Shown here one piece after another: positions 17,779-28,453 of a stretch of DNA of 64,000 bases. Under the pieces are notes generated by a model, which saw nothing but the letters and a program-made list of their open reading frames with translations, made no database searches and had not been told where the DNA came from. Positions within the stretch are counted from its first letter, which is position 1. Every line of letters begins with the position of its first letter. The position numbers and the translations under genes are program-made. Source of the stretch: DASYTH01 sp036002505 (GTDB taxonomy: Bacteria; Actinomycetota; Actinomycetes; Mycobacteriales; Pseudonocardiaceae); contig NZ_DASYTH010000122.1 in NCBI RefSeq assembly GCF_036002505.1, forward strand, positions 18,454 through 82,453. The letters are read 5' to 3'.

Positions 17779-18225
17779 CTAACCGGCGAGGTAGGTGCGC
17801 AGGCCGCGGTGGCCGCGGCGCATCATCGCGGCGTGGTTGGCGCGGAACAGCGGCCGGGCCACCGGGGCGAGCCGGCGCAGCAGCCGCTTGTTGACCACGA
17901 CCTGCTGGGCGATCTCCAGCTGGGCCCGGCGCGGTTCGTGCTGGGCCACGATCCCCTGCACGTAACCCTCGAGGTCGCCGGTCATGTCGACGCGCAGCCG
18001 GCCGGCCCGCTCGTCCTGCTCGGTCCGGTGCAGCCGGAACACCAGCGCGTACGGCAGCAGGGCACGGCAGGTGAGTTCCGCGGTGTCGTCGTCGACCCGG
18101 CTGACCGAGCGGATGTCCGGCCACCACGCCGGATAGTTCGCCAGGTCGACCAGCGCACCGAACAGCCTGGCCGCGGCCACCTCCAGGGACCACACGTTCC
18201 GGAACCGGTACTCGTTCAGCGACAC
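17779..18225 (-). CDS. SRPBCC (START-like) family protein
   Basis: A 148-residue protein of the polyketide-cyclase/START-like fold, recognised by 'VWSLEVAAARLFGALVDLANYPAWWPDIRSV' near the start, followed by alternating beta strands and a long C-terminal helix. These proteins bind hydrophobic ligands; no ligand can be assigned. The start is the GTG at 18225 ('SLNEYRFRNVW'); the frame is open farther upstream but runs into the anti-sigma gene. It lies 33 bases after that gene and may be cotranscribed with the sigma operon. Confidence 0.8.
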   Translation of the reverse strand: MSLNEYRFRNVWSLEVAAARLFGALVDLANYPAWWPDIRSVSRVDDDTAELTCRALLPYALVFRLHRTEQDERAGRLRVDMTGDLEGYVQGIVAQHEPRRAQLEIAQQVVVNKRLLRRLAPVARPLFRANHAAMMRRGHRGLRTYLAG

Positions 18226-18257
18226 GTGATCAGTACGCCTCCGCCGCACCACGTGGT

Positions 18258-18977
18258 TCAGACCGGTACCGACACGAACTTCCGGCCGTCCGTGGTGTAG
18301 ACGTCGATCGACTCCACCTGAGCCGGGTCGATCAGCGCCGTGCCGTCCAGCGGCGTGCCGTTCTTCGCGCCCGCGTCGGACACCAGCCAGCTCCCGGCCA
18401 GCACCGGCTGCCCGTTCCGCGGCATCACCAGAAGCTGGCAGGGCTCGCCCTTCGGGATGCCGGAGGCGAACGCGTGCACCCGCACCCAACCGGCCTGCTT
18501 CACCAGGTCGATCTTGAGGGTCGCCCCGGTTTCGGGGTCCTTGGCCTCCCGGTGTACGGCCCCGGGCACGTTCGTGCCGGACTCGGCCACGTTGCCACCG
18601 GACGGCGCGGTCTGCCGGCCGATCAGGATCCCGCCGCCGAGCGCCACCGCGACGAGCACCGCGGCGGCCGCGGCCACCAGGCCCGTCCGGGAGCGCCGGG
18701 CCGGGGCCTGCATCGGCCGGAAGGACCCGGCATGCTCGGTGCGCGCGGCCCGGAGCGTGCGCTGCAACGTGAGATCGCCGCCGTCCGGCGGGCCGTCCAG
18801 GAACGCCTCCGGCGGAATGTCGTCCATCGCCCCGCGGAGATCGGTCAGGTCGGCCACCTCGCGCCGGGCGTCCGGGCAGCCGGTCAGGTGCTCGTGCACC
18901 AGCTGCGCCTCACGGGGGTCGAGCGCACCGAGGGCGTAGGCGCCAAGCATCGAGTGGTCATGATCGACCGGGTTCAT
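18258..18977 (-). CDS. Anti-sigma factor, RskA-like, single-pass membrane protein
   Basis: A 239-residue anti-sigma factor: an N-terminal sigma-binding domain (about 1-80), one membrane helix ('GLVAAAAAVLVAVALGGGIL', about 98-117) and an extracytoplasmic RskA C-terminal domain. In the N-terminal motif 'HEHLTGCPDARRE' the second Cys of the usual zinc HxxxCxxC pattern is Ala, so zinc binding is unlikely; this fits the RskA/SigK type. It overlaps the sigma gene by 4 bases (ATGA). It should hold the sigma factor at the membrane until an extracytoplasmic signal triggers its cleavage. Confidence 0.9.
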   Translation of the reverse strand: MNPVDHDHSMLGAYALGALDPREAQLVHEHLTGCPDARREVADLTDLRGAMDDIPPEAFLDGPPDGGDLTLQRTLRAARTEHAGSFRPMQAPARRSRTGLVAAAAAVLVAVALGGGILIGRQTAPSGGNVAESGTNVPGAVHREAKDPETGATLKIDLVKQAGWVRVHAFASGIPKGEPCQLLVMPRNGQPVLAGSWLVSDAGAKNGTPLDGTALIDPAQVESIDVYTTDGRKFVSVPV

Positions 18978-19546
18978 CCTGGCACCTCCCTTGCTCCGGA
19001 ACGTCCGGCCAGCGCCACCCGCAGGGCGCGTAAGGCGTGGTAGGACCGCGATTTCACGGTACCCGGCGGTATGCGCAGCACCTGCGCGGCTTCCGTCACC
19101 GTGCGACCCCGGTAGTACATCTCCACAAGCACCTCCCGGTGCTCGGCGGAAAGCGTGTCCATGGCTCCCAGCACGGCCATCGAGTTGACCACGCGCTCGG
19201 CGTGGTCGGGCTCGGCGGCTGGCACGTCAACGGGCTCGCCGACTTCCTGCGGCCGGGACGCACGCGCCCGGGCCCGGTCGGTGACGATGTTGCGTGCGAC
19301 CGTCAGGAGCCAGCCGCGCACCGAGCCCTTGCTGTCGTTCTGCAGGTCCTCGGCATGCCGCCAGGCGCGCAGCAGGGTTTCCTGGAGCACGTCCTCGGCG
19401 GCGGCCCGGTCCCCGGTCAGCCGGGTTGCGTAGGCCAGCACGCTGCGGCCGTGCTCCTGGTACAGGAACCGGATCAGGTCCTCGCCCGGCGCGCGGGGTT
19501 CCTGCTTGGCGCGCTTCTGGCGCGATCGCAAGCCTGGGAACGTCAC
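18974..19546 (-). CDS. ECF RNA polymerase sigma factor, SigK/SigL-like
   Basis: A 190-residue extracytoplasmic-function sigma factor. Region 2 is 'LIRFLYQEHGRSVLAYATRL...AAAEDVLQETLLRAWRHA', and region 4 'LSAEHREVLVEMYYRGRTVTEAAQVLRIPPGTVKSRSYHALRAL' carries the -35-binding helix-turn-helix. The frame runs open to 19906, but the GTG at 19546, preceded by 'ggtgagggcagg', gives the normal length. The upstream lipoprotein gene on the same strand is a plausible member of its regulon, as in mycobacterial SigK loci (inference). Confidence 0.92.
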   Translation of the reverse strand: MTFPGLRSRQKRAKQEPRAPGEDLIRFLYQEHGRSVLAYATRLTGDRAAAEDVLQETLLRAWRHAEDLQNDSKGSVRGWLLTVARNIVTDRARARASRPQEVGEPVDVPAAEPDHAERVVNSMAVLGAMDTLSAEHREVLVEMYYRGRTVTEAAQVLRIPPGTVKSRSYHALRALRVALAGRSGAREVPG

Positions 19547-19643
19547 GCCTGCCCTCACCTGCCCGGCTGAATCGGACACCACCGTGGTCGGCGAGAACAG
19601 TACTGGACCGGTCCATGACGCATGTCCACCCTTCGGTACGGAT

Positions 19644-19688
19644 CCGCCGGGCGGGAGCGGAAGGGGCTGGAGCGCCCCCGCCCGGCGG
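19644..19688. terminator. Hairpin terminator after the lipoprotein gene
   Basis: Perfect 12-bp arms 'ccgccgggcggg' (19644-19655) and its complement (19677-19688) with a 21-base loop lie directly after the lipoprotein stop codon on the minus strand, separating it from the sigma operon. Confidence 0.75.
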
Positions 19689-19694
19689 GGCCTG

Positions 19695-20270
19695 TCAGTA
19701 ACCGCCACCAGCATCGGGTACCGCCGCGGCCGCCTCCGCCTTCTTGCCCAGCGGAGTCGAGGCGAACCAGGTGCCGCCGACGCCCTGACCCTTGGCGTCC
19801 CCGGCGGCGCGGTCCCCGGTGTAGCGGTAAAGCGGCCAGCCGCCCAGCGTGAGCTGCTTCGTTCCGTCGGCCCTGGCCACCGTGCCAACCAGTCTCTTGT
19901 CGACATTGCTCAACTGGACCTCGCCGAGGTCCTGAACGGTGAACGGCTGCCACGTCTTCGCGCAGTCCCCGTTGCAGTTCGAGGTCGGCGGCTTCGCCTT
20001 GTCCTTGTCGAACCGGTACAACGTCCGACCGTTCTGGTCGGTGACCACGGCACCCAGCGACCCGACCTCGGCCACCGCCAACTTCGCCTCGGCCGCCCGC
20101 GGCTCCGCCGGTTGCGGTTGCTGCTGCTGCTGCCCCGCCGGCTGAGCCTGCTGCTGTGCGGCCACCGGCTGCGGCGAGCCGCTGATCGTCTCCTTGACGC
20201 CGCACGCGGACAGCGCCAGCAACCCGGCCGCCGCGGTGGCGACGACGATGCCGACTCGGGTGCGGATCAT
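19695..20270 (-). CDS. Secreted lipoprotein with repeated YR-type domain (COG4315-like)
   Basis: A 191-residue surface lipoprotein. The signal peptide ends in the lipobox 'LSAC' (Cys about 23). A low-complexity Q/A/P linker ('AAQQQAQPAGQQQQQPQP') leads to two copies of the 'secreted repeat' motif: 'VVTDQNGRTLYRFDKD' and 'LGGWPLYRYTGDRAAGDAKG'. Proteins of this type occur widely in actinobacteria, often beside ECF sigma/anti-sigma genes; their biochemical role is unclear. The likely repeat-unit cysteines appear as 'CNGDCAKTWQPF'. It lies upstream of the sigma gene with a strong terminator between. Confidence 0.85.
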   Translation of the reverse strand: MIRTRVGIVVATAAAGLLALSACGVKETISGSPQPVAAQQQAQPAGQQQQQPQPAEPRAAEAKLAVAEVGSLGAVVTDQNGRTLYRFDKDKAKPPTSNCNGDCAKTWQPFTVQDLGEVQLSNVDKRLVGTVARADGTKQLTLGGWPLYRYTGDRAAGDAKGQGVGGTWFASTPLGKKAEAAAAVPDAGGGY

Positions 20271-20350
20271 GGGTCAACCTCCTGCTACGTGGTTCAACAC
20301 CCTCCACACGAACGGTTGCCCAGACCGGTTCATCATGATTTCTTCCGGGT

Positions 20351-20689
20351 ATGACCGAGCCCGTCCGCGCCGCCCTGACCACCATCGACGGCGTGCTGGA
20401 AAGCCAGTCCCGCTACAAACCCGACCTCGCCTACTGGGTCAACGGCACCGAGATCGCCCACTTCGAGACGGACACCCTGCTCGACGTCCGCCTCACCCGC
20501 GCCCTGATCCGCTCCCTACGCACGTCGCTGCGTGCCGACCCCACGGTGACGTTGCGGCCGGCCACCTCCGACTGGATCACCGTCGACATCGCCGGCCCCG
20601 ACGGCCTGACTCGAGCCGTCCACTTCGTCGAGCTCGCCGCCTCCGCCCACCGCGCGCCACCGGGCGCCACACCCCGCGCACCCCACTAG
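20351..20689 (+). CDS. DUF5519-like (luciferase-family) protein
   Basis: A 112-residue soluble protein. The pattern 'VNGTEIAHFETDTLLDVRLTRALIRSL' and 'SDWITVDIAGPDGLTRAVHFVELAA' resembles the DUF5519 ('luciferase domain') family, whose function is not known in bacteria. Its stop codon is part of the probable -10 box (20687-20692) of the following SDR gene. Family call is from pattern memory only. Confidence 0.6.
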   Translation: MTEPVRAALTTIDGVLESQSRYKPDLAYWVNGTEIAHFETDTLLDVRLTRALIRSLRTSLRADPTVTLRPATSDWITVDIAGPDGLTRAVHFVELAASAHRAPPGATPRAPH

Positions 20690-20692
20690 GCT
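20687..20692 (+). promoter_or_regulatory. Probable -10 box giving a leaderless SDR transcript
   Basis: TAGGCT ends 6 bases before the SDR start codon, so transcription would begin at or next to the ATG. The box overlaps the stop codon of the preceding gene. No Shine-Dalgarno sequence is present. Confidence 0.45.
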
Positions 20693-20698
20693 CACCCC

Positions 20699-21583
20699 AT
20701 GGCCAAGTGGACAGCCGCCGACATACCCGCGCAATCCGGCCGAACGGTGGTCGTCACGGGCGCCAACAGCGGCCTCGGCGCCGCCACCGCCCGCGAACTG
20801 GCCCGCGCCGGCGCCCATGTGATCATCGCCTGCCGCAACGTGTCCAAGGGCGAAGCCGCCGCTGCCACCATGGCCGGCACCGTCGAAGTCCGCCCCCTCG
20901 ACCTGGCGGACCTCTCCTCGATCCGCTCCTTCGCGTCAACCCTGTCCGACCCCTTCGACGTGCTGATCAACAACGCCGGCGTCATGGCCCTCCCCCTCCG
21001 CCGCACCGCCGACGGCTTCGAAATGCAGATCGGCACCAACCACCTGGGCCACTTCGCCCTCACCGGGCTGCTCCTCGACCGCATCCGCGACAAAGTGGTG
21101 ACGGTGTCCAGCGGCGTCCACCGCCTGGGCCGCATCCGCCTCGACGACCTCAACTGGGAAAGCGGCCGCTACCAACGCTGGCTCGCCTACGCCCAGTCAA
21201 AGCTCGCCAACCTCCTCTTCACCTACGAACTCTCCCGCCGCCTCACGGCAGCCGGTTCCCCGGTTAAATCCCTGGCCGCCCACCCCGGCTACGCCGCCAC
21301 CAACCTCCAATCCCACACAGAATCAATTCAAGACAAAGTAATGTCCCTGGGCAACCGCCTGGCCCAATCAGCGGAAATGGGCGCCCTCCCCACCCTCTAC
21401 GCGGCGACCATGGACGTCCCCACCGCCACCTACCTGGGCCCCGACGGCTTCATGGAAAACCGCGGTCACCCCAAAGTTGTCCGCTCCAACGCCGCCTCCC
21501 ACAACGAAGAAGTAGCCCGCCGCCTCTGGGAACTCTCCGAACACCTCACCGACGTCATCTACAAACTCACCCCCCAAACCTAA
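20699..21583 (+). CDS. Short-chain dehydrogenase/reductase (retinol-dehydrogenase-like)
   Basis: A 294-residue NAD(P)-dependent oxidoreductase. It has the Rossmann glycine motif 'TGANSGLGAATAREL' (about 20-34), 'NNAGVMALP', the catalytic serine region 'VVTVSSGVHRLG', and the Y-x-x-x-K motif in 'LAYAQSKLANLL'. The match to retinol-dehydrogenase-like SDRs is strong, but the true substrate is unknown. The last 300 bases use unusually many 'ccc' and 'aac' codons, though the frame is intact. It converges on uvrA. Confidence 0.88.
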   Translation: MAKWTAADIPAQSGRTVVVTGANSGLGAATARELARAGAHVIIACRNVSKGEAAAATMAGTVEVRPLDLADLSSIRSFASTLSDPFDVLINNAGVMALPLRRTADGFEMQIGTNHLGHFALTGLLLDRIRDKVVTVSSGVHRLGRIRLDDLNWESGRYQRWLAYAQSKLANLLFTYELSRRLTAAGSPVKSLAAHPGYAATNLQSHTESIQDKVMSLGNRLAQSAEMGALPTLYAATMDVPTATYLGPDGFMENRGHPKVVRSNAASHNEEVARRLWELSEHLTDVIYKLTPQT

Positions 21584-21609
21584 CCAGCCTCGGAAATACA
21601 ATTCGCCCG

Positions 21610-21703
21610 CCGGAACGTACAACTCAGTTGCCAGCTGATACGACTCGGTTGCTGGAACGTACGACTCGGTTGCCAGACGGTACGACTCGCGTGCTGGAAC
21701 GGA
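21610..21703. repeat. 21-bp tandem repeat, family E
   Basis: Four units of exactly 21 bp (21610-21630, 21631-21651, 21652-21672, 21673-21693) plus a 10-base partial unit, each built as a variable head, 'gtacgactc' or similar, and 'ggttg'. The heads alternate between CTGG/CCGG and CCAG types, so neighbouring units can pair into hairpins. The array fills the 132-bp convergent junction between the SDR and uvrA. Read as protein it gives a meaningless 7-residue repeat; I see no ribosome binding site for it. Confidence 0.8.
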
Positions 21704-21715
21704 CCCGCTCCTACC

Positions 21716-24595
<2,880 letters not shown>

Positions 24596-24765
24596 TGATT
24601 TCCCTTCGGTCGAGCTGTGACGGCTGGGCCACGGCCATGCTAGGACCGGGCACCGACAATTCCGTGCGGTACCTGTCCGCCAACCGCCACCGGACGGTTC
24701 CGGTCGTTGGTAAAGCCGTAATAGGCTGTCAACTTCCAACAACCGATCGCGCCGGGGATGTCGGT

Positions 24766-25569
24766 ATGACGGGATCAAGCACCACACCGGGAACGTCGGT
24801 GGAGCACGACACCGTGCCCGCCCAGCGTAGCTCTGCCGATCGGTCGGCACTGGAGCGCGCCCGGACCGGGCTGTCGGCGGTGCGCGAGGCCACCGAACGG
24901 CTCCACGGCGTGGTTTCCGGGCTGGACGACCGGGAGGTCGCGCTCCCCAGCAAGCTCCCCGGCTGGACCAGGGCGCACGTGGTCACCCACCTCGCCCGCA
25001 ACGCCGACGCCCTGGTGAACCTGCTCACCTGGGCACGGACCGGGATCGAGCACCCGATGTACCTCAGCCGCGCGGACCGGGACGCCGACATCGAGGAGGG
25101 TGCGCAGCGGCTCGCCCAGGTGATCCGGGAGGATCTGCTGGCCGCCTGCGGCCGGCTCGACGACTACGCCGGGCGCCTTGCCGGCGCGGACTGGCGGGCC
25201 ACGATCGCCCATCGCACCGGGCGGACGTTCCCGGCCGGCGAGGTTCCGTGGATGCGGCTGTTCGAGGTCTGGGTGCACCTGGTCGACCTGGACGCCGGCG
25301 TGGCGTTCGAGGACATCCCGCCCGGGCATCTCGAGCTGCTGCTGGAGTCGGCGGTCTACCCGCACGCGGCGCGCGCCGAGGGCGACCCCGTGCGGGTCCG
25401 CTTCGAGCTGCCGGGCGGGCGTCAGCGCAGCTGGGACATCCGCGTGCCGGCGGCCATCAGCTCTGAGGAGATCAGCGGTCCGGCCCCGGCCATGGTGGCC
25501 TGGCTGACCGGGCGCGGCAGCGGCACCGGCCTGACCGGGAAGCTGCCCGACCTCGCCGCCTGGGGCTGA
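24766..25569 (+). CDS. Maleylpyruvate isomerase-family mycothiol-dependent enzyme
   Basis: A 267-residue protein with the DinB-like metal-binding four-helix bundle: 'LPGWTRAHVVTHLARNADALVNLL' carries the family's first metal histidine, and 'PWMRLFEVWVHLVDLDAGV' contributes the later H/D ligands. A small C-terminal sterol-carrier-like domain follows. The family includes mycothiol-dependent maleylpyruvate isomerase, but most members have no proven substrate. It begins at the ATG at 24766. Its 3' end overlaps the end of the convergent acyltransferase gene by 148 bases. Confidence 0.85.
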   Translation: MTGSSTTPGTSVEHDTVPAQRSSADRSALERARTGLSAVREATERLHGVVSGLDDREVALPSKLPGWTRAHVVTHLARNADALVNLLTWARTGIEHPMYLSRADRDADIEEGAQRLAQVIREDLLAACGRLDDYAGRLAGADWRATIAHRTGRTFPAGEVPWMRLFEVWVHLVDLDAGVAFEDIPPGHLELLLESAVYPHAARAEGDPVRVRFELPGGRQRSWDIRVPAAISSEEISGPAPAMVAWLTGRGSGTGLTGKLPDLAAWG

Positions 25570-26696
25570 GGTCCGGCACCGGTGAGCCAGCGGTACGCCG
25601 GCTTCTCCACGAACCGGGTCATCAGCCAGCCGAGCATGATGATCACCGCGGCACAGATCACGATCCGCCACCAGGCGCCGGCACCGGCGTTCAGCAGCAC
25701 CCGCGCCACGACGAAACCGAGCTCCTGGTTGACCAGGTACAGCCCGTAGGAGATCGCGGCCAGCCAGGTGATCACCGGGGCGAACCGGCGCAGCGGCCCG
25801 ACGCTCCAGTCCGGCCCGCCGGCGGCCGCCACGATGGCCAGCAGGATGACGCCGAAGGCCACGGTCGAGGGGGTGTCGGTGAAGTAGGCGTGCGCGTCCT
25901 GGGCCACCAGCACCGCGGCCAGATAGGCGGCGAGGTGCGCGCCGGACATGCGCTTCGACGTCCACAGCCAGATGGCCACGCCGGCGCCGAACAGCGCCAC
26001 CCGGTGCAGGGCCAGCCCGTCGAAGGCGGACTTGATCCACTGTGCGGCGTCGTCGCCGCGCCAGAGGAACCGGATCACCAGCGGCGCCACCACCATGGTC
26101 CAGAGGAACACCGGCAGCCGGCGGCCGCTCCACCGCCCCCGCCGCCACAGGATCGCCGCCGCGGTGAACGCCATGACCTGGGCGGGCAGCGTCCAGTACG
26201 AGGCGTCGATCCAGTGCAGGCCGGGCGACCAGGCCTGGACCATGAGCAGGTTGCCGACCAGGTCCGCCAGGCTCGGCATGTACCACGGGAAGGCCGGGCC
26301 GCCGCTGGCCGGCAGCGGGTGCCCGAACAGCAGGGACAGCGGACCGCCGAACCGGTAGCCGTTGATCATGATCGCGGCGATCCGGGACACCAGGTAGGTC
26401 ACCACGACGGCCACCAGGTACGCCGGCAGCACCCGGGCCAGGCGCTTGCCCAGCCAGCGCACCGTCTCCCCGCGACGCACGGTGACGCACACGAAGTACG
26501 CCGAGATCACCATCAGCGTGCTGGCCCCGAACTGCAGCGGCAGCGTCACCGGGTACGGGCCGAGCTCCGGATGGTTGATCGGGGCCTGGTGGGTGATGTG
26601 CTGGAAGATCACCGAGCACACCGCCACGACCCGCAGAACGTCCCAGCTCAGTTTGCGCTGGGTCCGGGCAGGGCTCACGGGCGTGGAATTCGGCAC
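25422..26696 (-). CDS. Acyltransferase family 3 membrane protein
   Basis: A 424-residue integral membrane O-acyltransferase (OafA/Acyl_transf_3 fold) that adds acyl groups to sugars or other surface molecules. About ten membrane helices are visible, starting with 'WDVLRVVAVCSVIFQHITH' in which the conserved R and H of the family are present, and ending with 'FVEKPAYRWL'. The C-terminal ~50 residues are hydrophilic and are encoded opposite the end of the mycothiol-dependent enzyme gene. Substrate unknown. Confidence 0.82.
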   Translation of the reverse strand: MPNSTPVSPARTQRKLSWDVLRVVAVCSVIFQHITHQAPINHPELGPYPVTLPLQFGASTLMVISAYFVCVTVRRGETVRWLGKRLARVLPAYLVAVVVTYLVSRIAAIMINGYRFGGPLSLLFGHPLPASGGPAFPWYMPSLADLVGNLLMVQAWSPGLHWIDASYWTLPAQVMAFTAAAILWRRGRWSGRRLPVFLWTMVVAPLVIRFLWRGDDAAQWIKSAFDGLALHRVALFGAGVAIWLWTSKRMSGAHLAAYLAAVLVAQDAHAYFTDTPSTVAFGVILLAIVAAAGGPDWSVGPLRRFAPVITWLAAISYGLYLVNQELGFVVARVLLNAGAGAWWRIVICAAVIIMLGWLMTRFVEKPAYRWLTGAGPQPQAARSGSFPVRPVPLPRPVSQATMAGAGPLISSELMAAGTRMSQLR

Positions 26697-26815
26697 AGGC
26701 TCACAGGTGTCGGCAACAGTCGGTCACAATCTCTCTTCCCGTCGAAGCTATGGCGCAAACCTGTGAAGTGCCTTAACTAGAGCTGTAAGTTCGCCATAGG
26801 CTACCGTCAGCGACC

Positions 26816-27493
26816 GTGGAGATCGTCGACGACTACACCGGCCACGTCGAACCGGGCGGCCACGCCGCCCGTCGCGTGCTGCCCACGCTCACCATCACCA
26901 AGCTGTCGGTGGGCCCCATGAACAACAACGCCTACCTGCTCGTCTGCCGCGCGACCGGCGAGGCGCTGCTGATCGACGCCGCCGCGGACCCGGAACGGCT
27001 GTCCGACCTCATCGGCCACGCCGACGACCGGCCCACCCTGCGCACCATCCTCACCACCCACCAGCACCCCGACCACTGGCAGGCCCTCGGGGCGATCGCC
27101 GGGGCCTACGGCGCCAACACCGCCGCCCACCCGGAGGACGCCGGACCCCTCCCGGTTCCCCCCGACCTCCTCCTCACCCACGGCGACACCATCTCCGTCG
27201 GCGACGTCACCCTCGACGTCATCCACCTCCGCGGCCACACCCCCGGCTCCCTCGCCCTCGTCCACCGCGACCCCACCGGCCACCCCCACCTGTTCACCGG
27301 CGACTCCCTCTTCCCCGGCGGCGTCGGCAAAACCATGTCCCCGGAGAACTTCACCTCTCTCCTCGAGGACGTGCGGTCGCGGATCTTCGGCGAGCTGCCG
27401 GACGAGACCTGGTTCTACCCGGGGCACGGTGACGACTCGACGCTCGGGGCGGAGCGGCCGCATCTGGACGAGTGGCGGGAACGCGGGTGGTGA
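26816..27493 (+). CDS. MBL-fold metallo-hydrolase (glyoxalase II-like)
   Basis: A 225-residue metallo-beta-lactamase-fold hydrolase. The metal motif HxHxDH appears as 'THQHPDHW', with a later metal histidine in 'LRGHTPGSLALV', the bridging Asp in 'FTGDSLFPGGVGKT', and a final His in 'WFYPGHGDDST'. The group is close to glyoxalase II-like thiolesterases. A -10-like TAGGCT (26797-26802) sits 13 bases before the GTG start. Mycobacteria also keep an MBL-fold gene beside uvrA, so the neighbourhood is ancestral apart from the acyltransferase. Confidence 0.88.
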   Translation: MEIVDDYTGHVEPGGHAARRVLPTLTITKLSVGPMNNNAYLLVCRATGEALLIDAAADPERLSDLIGHADDRPTLRTILTTHQHPDHWQALGAIAGAYGANTAAHPEDAGPLPVPPDLLLTHGDTISVGDVTLDVIHLRGHTPGSLALVHRDPTGHPHLFTGDSLFPGGVGKTMSPENFTSLLEDVRSRIFGELPDETWFYPGHGDDSTLGAERPHLDEWRERGW

Positions 27494-27688
27494 GGCCGGC
27501 GCGGGGTGAGCCGGTCACGTGCTAGGCTGCGTTTTGGGTTGTTCGTTTTGTGTTCGTGTTTGCGCGCGCTCGCGAAACGTTGTTGCGGGCGTGTGTAATC
27601 CCTCCAGTTGGTCGGAGAAGGCCCCCGCCGCAGACACCCGGGTCGCCGCACCGGTGGCGACTCGTTACCGCTGACTGCAGGAGAAAGC
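27494..27688 (+). promoter_or_regulatory. Promoter and long 5' leader of the cold-shock gene
   Basis: A 195-base non-coding stretch. A -10-like TAGGCT lies at 27523-27528, followed by a T/G-rich segment ('gttttgggttgttcgttttg') and about 130 bases of leader before 'caggag' and the ATG. Long leaders are usual for cold-shock genes, where they fold differently at low temperature; that role is inferred here. Confidence 0.5.
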
Positions 27689-27892
27689 ATGGCTCAGGGC
27701 ACCGTGAAGTGGTTCAACTCCGAGAAGGGCTTCGGCTTCATCGCCCCCGACGACGGCGGCGCCGACGTCTTCGCGCACTACTCGGAGATCCAGGGCAGCG
27801 GCTTCAAGTCGCTCGAGGAGAACCAGCGCGTGCAGTTCGAGGTCGGCCAGGGCCAGAAGGGCCCGCAAGCCACCCGCATCACCATCATCTGA
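27689..27892 (+). CDS. Cold-shock protein, CspA family
   Basis: A 67-residue single cold-shock domain that binds single-stranded RNA/DNA. RNP1 is 'KGFGFIAP' (residues 14-21) and RNP2 'VFAHYSEI' (28-35), where Phe/Tyr replaces the usual 'VFVHFS'. The ATG at 27689 has a good ribosome binding site ('caggag') 7 bases upstream. It is monocistronic, with a strong hairpin at 27913-27946. Confidence 0.97.
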   Translation: MAQGTVKWFNSEKGFGFIAPDDGGADVFAHYSEIQGSGFKSLEENQRVQFEVGQGQKGPQATRITII

Positions 27893-27912
27893 CCTGGCTC
27901 AACTCCAGGCAC

Positions 27913-27946
27913 GCAAGCCCCGTCCGGTTTTCCGGGCGGGGCTTGC
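27913..27946. terminator. Rho-independent-type terminator after the cold-shock gene
   Basis: Stem arms 'gcaagccccg...ccgg' and 'ccgg...cggggcttgc' close over a 'tttt' loop, 20 bases after the stop codon. It separates the cold-shock gene from rnhA. Confidence 0.85.
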
Positions 27947-27969
27947 CCGTGTTCGGGGCGCGGAGCCGA

Positions 27970-27975
27970 TAGGTT
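27970..27975 (+). promoter_or_regulatory. Probable -10 box giving a leaderless rnhA transcript
   Basis: TAGGTT ends 7 bases before the GTG of rnhA, which places the transcript start at the start codon. No ribosome binding site precedes the gene. Confidence 0.45.
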
Positions 27976-27982
27976 CGCGGGC

Positions 27983-28441
27983 GTGGCGGTGGTGGAGATC
28001 TACACGGATGGGGCGTGCAGCGGCAATCCGGGGCCGGGCGGCTGGGGTGCCCTGCTCAGGTCCGGCCGGCACGAGAAGGAGCTGCGCGGCGGCGAGGCCG
28101 GGCGGACGACCAACAACCGGATGGAGCTGACCGCTCCCATTCGGGCGTTGGAAAGCCTGACGCGGCCGTCCGTGGTGCGGCTCTACACGGACAGCACCTA
28201 CGTCCGCAATGGCATCACAAAATGGATGGCACAGTGGAAACGGAACGGTTGGCGGACGGCGGGCCGGGAGCCGGTGAAGAATGCCGATCTGTGGCAGCGG
28301 CTCGAGGCCGCCGCGGCGGTGCACGACGTGCAGTGGGAATGGGTGAAGGGGCACGCGGGGCATCCGGACAACGAGCGGGCCGACCGCCTCGCGGTGCAGG
28401 GGATGCGGGAGGCTCTCGCCGCGGCGAATGCGCGGGGCTAG
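27983..28441 (+). CDS. rnhA: Ribonuclease HI
   Basis: Cleaves the RNA strand of RNA-DNA hybrids. The 152-residue protein has all four catalytic acids, D9 ('YTDGACSGNPG'), E48 ('TNNRMELTA'), D70 ('LYTDSTYV') and D134 ('NERADRLA'), and the histidine H124 in 'VKGHAGHPDNE'. Length matches E. coli RNase HI. It starts with GTG and appears leaderless. Confidence 0.96.
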   Translation: MAVVEIYTDGACSGNPGPGGWGALLRSGRHEKELRGGEAGRTTNNRMELTAPIRALESLTRPSVVRLYTDSTYVRNGITKWMAQWKRNGWRTAGREPVKNADLWQRLEAAAAVHDVQWEWVKGHAGHPDNERADRLAVQGMREALAAANARG

Positions 28442-28446
28442 ATAAT
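28441..28446 (+). promoter_or_regulatory. Probable -10 box for the UvrD-like helicase gene
   Basis: GATAAT lies right after the rnhA stop codon and ends 7 bases before the helicase ATG, again suggesting a leaderless message. Confidence 0.45.
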
Positions 28447-28453
28447 CGCCTTT

